DNA of 48,279 bases from Verrucomicrobiota bacterium (GTDB taxonomy: Bacteria; Verrucomicrobiota; Verrucomicrobiia; Chthoniobacterales; UBA10450): the NCBI GenBank assembly GCA_003219175.1, contig QHPU01000054.1, positions 1 through 48,279 of the forward strand. The letters run 5' to 3'. The notes under the pieces were generated by a model, which was not told the DNA's origin, ran no database searches, and worked only from the letters and a program-made list of their open reading frames with translations. Positions within the stretch are counted from its first letter, which is position 1; each line of letters opens with the position of its first letter. The translations under genes and the position numbers were made by a program. Below are positions 43,280-48,279 of this stretch, in pieces.

Positions 43280-43477
43280 TCAATTCAATCCGTAGGCTTC
43301 AACCGGCGCATTGCCGGTGGTAATGTTCTTTCCACTCAGAATCGCGGTGTAATTGCCGGGAGCGAGGGGGACGACAATGGCTGATTCCGATGCATTATGG
43401 GCGTATAGCCCGTCGCCTGAATTTCCGGCTGTTCCGGTTTCCGATACTCCCTGCCAGTTGAATCGCGAATCAAGCAA
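43280..43477 (-). pseudogene. Remnant of a secreted repeat protein (C-terminal fragment)
   Basis: Sixty-five codons that read like the C-terminus of large exported proteins common in Verrucomicrobia and Acidobacteria. The hallmark is VVPLAPGNYTAILSGKNITT followed by GNAPVEAYGLN, close to the usual APGNYTAIV-G-NNTTG-ALVEVY pattern. The preceding LLDSRFNWQG resembles the start of the same repeat with an internal deletion. A TGA lies five codons upstream in frame and there is no signal peptide, so this is a decayed fragment between the regulator and the ribosomal operon. The family assignment is from memory. Confidence 0.55.
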
Positions 43478-43645
43478 CGTGTTAATTCCGCTTCAATCCG
43501 GATCTTAATATTTAACGACCAATGCGGCAATGGATTTGGCCTGAGTCTGAATCCGCCGCAATCAAATAGTGCCGATAATTTCTGAGGCGAATTTACCGGA
43601 TTCGCCGAATCGGATTTCGCGTGGAATTTGCGCGTAAAATATTCT

Positions 43646-43673
43646 TTGCGGCCCCGTTTTTCCCCTCTATATT
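43646..43673 (+). promoter_or_regulatory. Candidate promoter of the ribosomal protein operon
   Basis: TTGCGG (43646-43651) and TATATT (43668-43673) are 16 bases apart, about 100 bases before the rpsL ATG. A GGCCCCG...CGGGGCT pairing spans the -10 region. It is the best sigma-70-like match in this gap. Prediction only. Confidence 0.4.
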
Positions 43674-43775
43674 CGGGGCTCACCGCATCAGGCGCGTGAC
43701 CGTTATGTGCGCGGCCTGGGCGGATTTTTTGTCGCCCGCAAAATCCCCACGGCGTGGCGGCGTTTGTTAACAGGC

Positions 43776-44213
43776 ATGCCAACAATTAATCAACTTGTGC
43801 GAAAAGGACGCCGGAAGGTGTCGGTGAAGTCGAAATCACCGGCCCTGACCGATTGTCCGCAGCGGCGTGGAGTCTGCGTTCAGGTCATGACGCGGACGCC
43901 GAAGAAGCCGAATTCCGCCCTGCGCAAGGTGGCCAAAGTGCGGCTGACCAACGGCCAGGAGGTGATCGCTTACATTCCGGGCGAGGGGCACAATTTGCAG
44001 GAACACTCGATCGTGCTGGTCCGCGGTGGCCGGGTGAAGGATTTGCCGGGCGTGCGTTATCATATCGTCCGCGGCACGCTCGATTCCCTCGGCGTCGACG
44101 GGCGGCGCCGGAGCCGTTCAAAATATGGTGCGAAACGCCCCAAGGGCGGAGGTGGGGCTGAAGCCAAGACGGCAGCGCCCAAAGCGGCGGCACCCAAGGC
44201 GGAGGCGAAGTAA
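43776..44213 (+). CDS. rpsL: 30S ribosomal protein S12
   Basis: A 145-residue uS12 from the ATG at 43776 ([15 protein letters not shown]); the longer open frame from 43707 is not S12-like. The decoding-centre loop [15 protein letters not shown] contains K43, a known streptomycin-resistance position, here the sensitive Lys. [19 protein letters not shown] is the second conserved loop. After the usual end (KYGAKRPK) there is an unusual tail of about 20 residues rich in Gly, Ala and Lys ([16 protein letters not shown]). First gene of the ribosomal cluster, 2 bases before rpsG. Confidence 0.97.
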   Translation: MPTINQLVRKGRRKVSVKSKSPALTDCPQRRGVCVQVMTRTPKKPNSALRKVAKVRLTNGQEVIAYIPGEGHNLQEHSIVLVRGGRVKDLPGVRYHIVRGTLDSLGVDGRRRSRSKYGAKRPKGGGGAEAKTAAPKAAAPKAEAK

Positions 44214-44215
44214 TC

Positions 44216-44689
44216 ATGTCGCGCCGGCGCAAAGTTTACAAAAAAGCAGAGAAAGTGGATTCTCGCTACGGCAGTCCGGCGGTGGCGCGTTTGATTTCCA
44301 CGGTAATGAAGCGTGGCAAGAAGTCGCTGGCGGAACGGATTGTTTACGCGGCGATCGATAAATCGCGCCAAGGCTCCGACTCAGTTGATCCGCTCGAAGT
44401 TTTGAACAAAGCCTTGGAGAACGTTCGACCGCGTCTGGAAGTGAAATCACGTCGTGTTGGTGGCGCTACCTATCAGGTGCCGATGGAAGTTGCGCCGGCA
44501 CGACAAATTTCGTTGGCGATGCGCTGGATCGTGCAATATGCGGACGGTCGCCGCGGCCAGACCATGGCCGATTCACTCGCACACGAAATCAAAGACGCCG
44601 CTGCGGGTCAGGGCAACGCGATCAAAAAACGCGAGGACACGCATAAGATGGCGCAGGCAAACCGCGCTTTTGCGCATTTCCGCTGGTAA
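44216..44689 (+). CDS. rpsG: 30S ribosomal protein S7
   Basis: A 157-residue uS7 with the normal length. It starts [20 protein letters not shown], has the rRNA-binding [11 protein letters not shown] and [19 protein letters not shown], and ends [12 protein letters not shown]. It nucleates the head of the small subunit on 16S rRNA and in other bacteria can repress its own operon. Two bases separate it from rpsL and four from fusA. Confidence 0.97.
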   Translation: MSRRRKVYKKAEKVDSRYGSPAVARLISTVMKRGKKSLAERIVYAAIDKSRQGSDSVDPLEVLNKALENVRPRLEVKSRRVGGATYQVPMEVAPARQISLAMRWIVQYADGRRGQTMADSLAHEIKDAAAGQGNAIKKREDTHKMAQANRAFAHFRW

Positions 44690-44693
44690 TTTT

Positions 44694-46871
44694 ATGGCAA
44701 CGGCGACGATGGAACAAAAAAAGGCTCCCGCGAATCCGAACTCGCCGGACCGCAAGTTTCCGCTTGAGCGGACGCGCAACATTGGGATCGCTGCGCACAT
44801 TGACGCTGGCAAGACTACTATCACTGAGCGCGTGCTGTTTTACACCGGCATGATCCACAAAATGGGGGAGGTGCACGAAGGGACGACCGTGACCGACTGG
44901 ATGGAGCAGGAACGCGAGCGCGGGATCACGATCACCTCCGCCGCGACAACGTGTAGTTGGGCGCAACGCAAAGAAGAAGGTGTTTACAAAATTTTTGAAG
45001 GAATCAAACAGCGCATCAACATCATCGATACCCCGGGTCACGTTGATTTTACGGCGGAAGTCGAGCGCTCGCTGCGCGTGCTCGACGGTGCCATCGCGGT
45101 CTTCGACGGCGTTGCCGGGGTGCAACCGCAATCCGAAACCGTCTGGCGGCAGGCGACCAAATACAACGTGCCACGGCTGGCCTTCATCAACAAGATGGAC
45201 CGCGTCGGCGCCAACTTTGAAATGTCGGTGGAGAGCATTCACAAAAAACTCGGCGCGAATGCCTGGCCGGTCTTGTTGCCGCTCGGCAGAGAAGATCAAC
45301 TTAGGGGTCAGCTCGACGTCATTAACAAGAAAGCGATCATTTATTCGGAGAGCGACCAGCTTGGATCGACGTATGAAGTTACCGATGTTCCCAAGGAATA
45401 TGTCGACGTTGTAAACAAGGCTTATGACAATCTGGTCCAGCAAATCTCGAACATCGACGACGAGGTGGCCGAGGTCGTAATCCACGAAAAGCCCGTCACG
45501 CGGGAGTTGTTAAAGGCGGGCATTCGTCGCCAAACCATCGCCAACAAATTTGTGCCGGTGATCGGCGGTTCGGCCTTGAAGAACATCGGCGTGCAGTACC
45601 TGGTCGATGCCGTCGTCGATTACCTGCCGAGCCCGCTCGAGATCCCGCCGGCGAAAGGGATGGATCCGGACACGCGTGAGCCGATGGAAGCGCCGACAGA
45701 TGACAATGGAAAATTCTGTTCGCTCGCGTTCAAACTGTGGAGCGATCCGTTTGTCGGCAAACTTGTCTTCTTCCGCGTTTACTCTGGCACTCTTTCCAAA
45801 GGCGATACTGTTTACAATCCGCGCACGAACAAGCGCGAGCGCATTTCGCGATTGATCCAGATTCAAGCAGACAAACGCGAAGACATCGAAACCTGTTATT
45901 CCGGCGACATCGCGGCAATCGTCGGGATCAAGAATATCACGACGGGCGACACGCTTTGCGACGAAGATTATCCGATCCTGCTTGAGCCTCCGACATTTCC
46001 AGATCCGGTTATCTCAATGGCGATCGAGCCGAAGACGAAGCTGGATCAGGAAAAAATGGGGGTGGCGTTGCAACGGCTTGCGGAAGAGGATCCAACCTTC
46101 CGCGTCTACACCCATGAAGACACCGGCCAGACCATCATCGCCGGAATGGGCGAACTGCATTTGGAAATCATTCGCGATCGCATGTTTCGCGAGTTCAAGG
46201 TGGATGCGAATGCGGGTAAACCGCAGATTGCATATCGCGAAACCATCACCGGTGGTGCGCACGGTGTCGGCAAGTTAATCAAGCAATCCGGCGGTCGCGG
46301 TCAGTACGGGCACGTTGAAGTGGATGTGCGGCCAGCTGGGCGCGGGAAAGGATTGACGGTCGAGAACAAGATCGTTGGCGGTATCATTCCGCGCGAGTAC
46401 ATCCCGGCGGTCAAGAAAGGAGTCGAAGAGGCCGTGCTTAACGGTGTGCTCGGCGGTTATCCGGTCATCGATGTTGAAGTCGACATCGTTTATGGCAGTT
46501 ATCATGAAGTCGATTCCAGCGAACTAGCTTTCAAAATGGCGGCGATTTTTGCCATGAAAGATGGCTTCAAACAGGGTAAACCAATCCTGCTCGAGCCGAT
46601 CATGAAAGTAGAAAACATCACGCCGGAAGAATTTCAGGGGGACATTATTGGCGACTTGAATCGACGCCGCGCCCATATCAGCAATATCGAAGCGCGTGGG
46701 AATCTAACCATCGTGCATGCCGAGGTCCCGCTCGCGGAAATGTTCGGTTATGCTACCGCCATTCGTTCGCTTTCCAAAGGCCGCTCCAGCTACTCGATGG
46801 AGCCGTCGCATTTCGAACAGGTCCCGCAGAACCTGGTCAGCGCGATTCTGGACCAGAAGGAGACGAAATGA
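44694..46871 (+). CDS. fusA: Elongation factor G
   Basis: A 725-residue EF-G from the ATG at 44694; the longer open frame runs through rpsG and is rejected. GTPase motifs are AHIDAGKTT (G1), [12 protein letters not shown] (G2), [20 protein letters not shown] (G3), [10 protein letters not shown] (G4) and [10 protein letters not shown] (G5 area). Domains II to V follow, with [10 protein letters not shown] and the C-terminal [18 protein letters not shown]. It drives tRNA-mRNA translocation and, with RRF, ribosome recycling. A short N-terminal leader of about 27 residues ([12 protein letters not shown]...) precedes the usual start. It overlaps rpsJ by ATGA; the tuf gene often found here is absent. 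Confidence 0.97.
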   Translation: MATATMEQKKAPANPNSPDRKFPLERTRNIGIAAHIDAGKTTITERVLFYTGMIHKMGEVHEGTTVTDWMEQERERGITITSAATTCSWAQRKEEGVYKIFEGIKQRINIIDTPGHVDFTAEVERSLRVLDGAIAVFDGVAGVQPQSETVWRQATKYNVPRLAFINKMDRVGANFEMSVESIHKKLGANAWPVLLPLGREDQLRGQLDVINKKAIIYSESDQLGSTYEVTDVPKEYVDVVNKAYDNLVQQISNIDDEVAEVVIHEKPVTRELLKAGIRRQTIANKFVPVIGGSALKNIGVQYLVDAVVDYLPSPLEIPPAKGMDPDTREPMEAPTDDNGKFCSLAFKLWSDPFVGKLVFFRVYSGTLSKGDTVYNPRTNKRERISRLIQIQADKREDIETCYSGDIAAIVGIKNITTGDTLCDEDYPILLEPPTFPDPVISMAIEPKTKLDQEKMGVALQRLAEEDPTFRVYTHEDTGQTIIAGMGELHLEIIRDRMFREFKVDANAGKPQIAYRETITGGAHGVGKLIKQSGGRGQYGHVEVDVRPAGRGKGLTVENKIVGGIIPREYIPAVKKGVEEAVLNGVLGGYPVIDVEVDIVYGSYHEVDSSELAFKMAAIFAMKDGFKQGKPILLEPIMKVENITPEEFQGDIIGDLNRRRAHISNIEARGNLTIVHAEVPLAEMFGYATAIRSLSKGRSSYSMEPSHFEQVPQNLVSAILDQKETK

Positions 46872-47179
46872 CGAACGGCCAGCGCATTCGCATTCGTTTG
46901 AAGGCATTCGATCATCGCATGCTTGATCAATCTGCCATCGAGATTGTCGAGACCGCGAAACGAACCGGTGCACGTGTGGCCGGCCCAATTCCGCTGCCGA
47001 CATTGATTGAAAAATTTACCGTCAATCGTTCTCCCCACGTCGATAAAAAATCGATGGACCAATTTGAAATCCGCACCCACAAACGTCTGCTCGACATTAT
47101 CGAGCCGACCGCGAAAACGGTGGATGAATTAAAGAAATTAAATTTGCCTGCGGGCGTGGATATTACGATTAAGATCTAA
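46868..47179 (+). CDS. rpsJ: 30S ribosomal protein S10
   Basis: A 103-residue uS10 of standard size. It starts [20 protein letters not shown], with the family segment [20 protein letters not shown] and [20 protein letters not shown]. It is a head protein of the small subunit and, as NusE, joins antitermination complexes with NusB. It overlaps the end of fusA by ATGA, so the str and S10 operons are joined here. Confidence 0.97.
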   Translation: MTNGQRIRIRLKAFDHRMLDQSAIEIVETAKRTGARVAGPIPLPTLIEKFTVNRSPHVDKKSMDQFEIRTHKRLLDIIEPTAKTVDELKKLNLPAGVDITIKI

Positions 47180-47208
47180 TCGCTTGAGAATTTTCGCTGA
47201 ACTTCAAG

Positions 47209-47850
47209 ATGAGCATCGGGTTACTTGGACAAAAAATCGGCATGACCAGCGTCTACGACGCCAGCGGCAAGCTACGTCCAGTGACCGTGATCGCAGCGGG
47301 CGATAACGTTTTGGTCCGCCGGATAACGGCGGAGCGCGATGGCTATTCGGCGGTGCAGATCGGGTTCGGTGCGCAAAAGGAATCGCGCCTGAACAAATCC
47401 GAGCTCGGTGCATTCAAGAAAGCCGGCGTCCAAGCAAAAAGATTCTCACGCGAATTTCGTCTCGAGACTGATCTGCCGGAGGGCGAAGTGAATTTGAACG
47501 TCACGCAATTTCAGGCGGGCGATTTTGTCGATGTCATCGGTCGCTCCAAAGGCAAAGGATTTCAGGGCGTGATGAAGAAGCATAACATGCATGGGCAGGG
47601 TGCGGCCCACGGCTCCAAGACGCATCGGCGGAATGGTGCCATTGGAAATCGTTCTACTCCCGGCCGGATCTGGAAAAACATGGGTATGCCCGGGCATCTC
47701 GGGGACGAGCGGGTGACGGTGCAAAATTTGCAGGTCATGCAGGTGCGCGAATCGGAAAAAATAATTCTCGTTAGCGGTGCGGTGCCGGGATCAAATGGAT
47801 CCTTTGTGGTGGTGCGCCCCGCGATCAAGAAGCCGGCCCAAAAATCGTGA
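47209..47850 (+). CDS. rplC: 50S ribosomal protein L3
   Basis: A 213-residue uL3. It starts MSIGLLGQKIGMTSVYDASG and has the peptidyl-transferase-side extension GVMKKHNMHGQGAAHGSKTH, with the GRIWKNMGMPGHLGDERVTVQNL segment typical of the family. It assembles early on 23S rRNA. Its stop overlaps the GTG start of rplD (GTGA). Length and motifs are normal. Confidence 0.97.
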   Translation: MSIGLLGQKIGMTSVYDASGKLRPVTVIAAGDNVLVRRITAERDGYSAVQIGFGAQKESRLNKSELGAFKKAGVQAKRFSREFRLETDLPEGEVNLNVTQFQAGDFVDVIGRSKGKGFQGVMKKHNMHGQGAAHGSKTHRRNGAIGNRSTPGRIWKNMGMPGHLGDERVTVQNLQVMQVRESEKIILVSGAVPGSNGSFVVVRPAIKKPAQKS

Positions 47851-48279
47851 GCGCGAAAGCTTTGACCAAAGCAGCGGCGAAAGAAGCGAAGATCGAGCTG
47901 ATCGATGGCGGACGCGGGACGCAGGCGGTGCATGACGTGGTGGTCGCGATGCGAGCAGCACGGCGATCGGGGACGGCGAACACGAAAACGAAAGCTGACG
48001 TGGATTTATCCGGAGCCAAACCATGGCGGCAAAAAGGCACGGGTCGTGCGCGTGCGGGCTACAAATCATCGGTCATCTGGCGTGGTGGTGGCGTGGTTTT
48101 CGGGCCGAAGCCGCACGATTATTCAAAGAAGATCTCAAAATCGGTCCGCCGGCTGGCGTTTCAAAAGGCACTGAGCGAGCGGATCAATGCCGGCGACGTG
48201 CTGACGATCGGCGAGTTGGCGTTGAAGGAGATTAAGACCAAGGCGTTCGTTCAGTTGGTCAAAAAACAGACCAACGCGA
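47847..48279 (+). CDS. rplD: 50S ribosomal protein L4, cut by the window end
   Basis: An open frame from the GTG at 47847, overlapping the rplC stop, to the end of the window (144 codons seen; uL4 usually has about 200 to 210). It has AVHDVVVAMRAARRSGTANT, then KPWRQKGTGRARAGYKSSVI and WRGGGVVFGPKPHDYSKKIS, the loop that lines the exit tunnel, then a helix with RRLAFQKALSERI. In other bacteria L4 can repress the S10 operon. The remainder lies beyond the window. Confidence 0.95.
   Translation, partial: MSAKALTKAAAKEAKIELIDGGRGTQAVHDVVVAMRAARRSGTANTKTKADVDLSGAKPWRQKGTGRARAGYKSSVIWRGGGVVFGPKPHDYSKKISKSVRRLAFQKALSERINAGDVLTIGELALKEIKTKAFVQLVKKQTNA

Noticed and set aside
43336-43785. A 149-codon minus-strand frame reaching into rpsL
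   Set aside because: It overlaps the rpsL start and its promoter and shares DNA with the secreted-protein remnant in another frame.
44622-45485. A 287-codon open frame antisense to fusA
   Set aside because: It is a shadow of a highly expressed, clearly conserved fusA; the product has no domain or start signal.

Overview
The window is a moderately GC-rich bacterial chromosome segment with housekeeping content. It most resembles a soil-type Verrucomicrobiota genome (Spartobacteria/Chthoniobacterales-like). That placement is an inference from a GbsR/MarR-like regulator, a short HemA, an intergenic palindrome family and a remnant of a secreted protein ending in an APGNYTAI-type repeat; no rRNA is present to confirm it. 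I saw no rRNA, tRNA, CRISPR array, transposase or phage gene. No stretch over 300 bases lacks a gene. The longest gaps are 33106-33383 (repeat-like GC-rich DNA), 43478-43775 (rpsL promoter region) and 8235-8492 (nothing recognisable except a possible smc promoter).

Layout. 1-92: tail of an intergenic region with no gene. 93-4333 (minus): pyruvate dehydrogenase E1 alpha, E1 beta and E2, followed by sufT. 4503-8234 (minus): smc. 8493-14851 (minus): an APC amino-acid permease, a small unknown protein, a receiver-only response regulator, and a large MASE1-CHASE-PAS-histidine kinase-receiver gene split by a frameshift or deletion near 13445. 14931-21408: gamma-glutamyltransferase, an M20 peptidase, an NlpC/P60 cell-wall hydrolase, queC-queF, a small DUF6572-like protein and apt. 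21502-29875 (plus): one tight run of seven genes, hemX/ccsA-like, hemA, hemC, a cobA-hemD fusion, a grpE-like gene, a lid-less Hsp70, and a J-like/TerB-like/SUMF1 fusion. 29971-33105 (minus): rpsU, a secD-secF fusion and yajC. 33384-38229: two GT-C membrane glycosyltransferases flanking tgt. 38267-43171 (minus): seven genes all joined by 4-base ATGA overlaps, comprising a GbsR/MarR-like regulator, a DCC-MBOAT fusion, two related small membrane proteins around a TIGR01777 epimerase, a DUF2071 protein and a DoxX-like protein. 43776-48279 (plus): rpsL-rpsG-fusA-rpsJ-rplC-rplD, the str and S10 operons joined without tuf, cut by the window end.

How the parts work together. The pdh genes feed acetyl-CoA production, and SufT probably helps mature Fe-S enzymes such as lipoyl synthase that the E2 depends on. 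The heme genes run from glutamyl-tRNA to uroporphyrinogen III and on to precorrin-2. queC, queF and tgt cover the late steps of queuosine formation. yajC and secDF serve protein export.

The two best candidates for something undescribed are the GrpE/Hsp70/J-TerB-SUMF1 chaperone cassette at 25834-29875 and the seven-gene membrane/lipid-like operon at 38267-43171. Palindromic and heptanucleotide repeats have also entered coding sequence as in-frame peptides in tgt and in the DCC-MBOAT gene.
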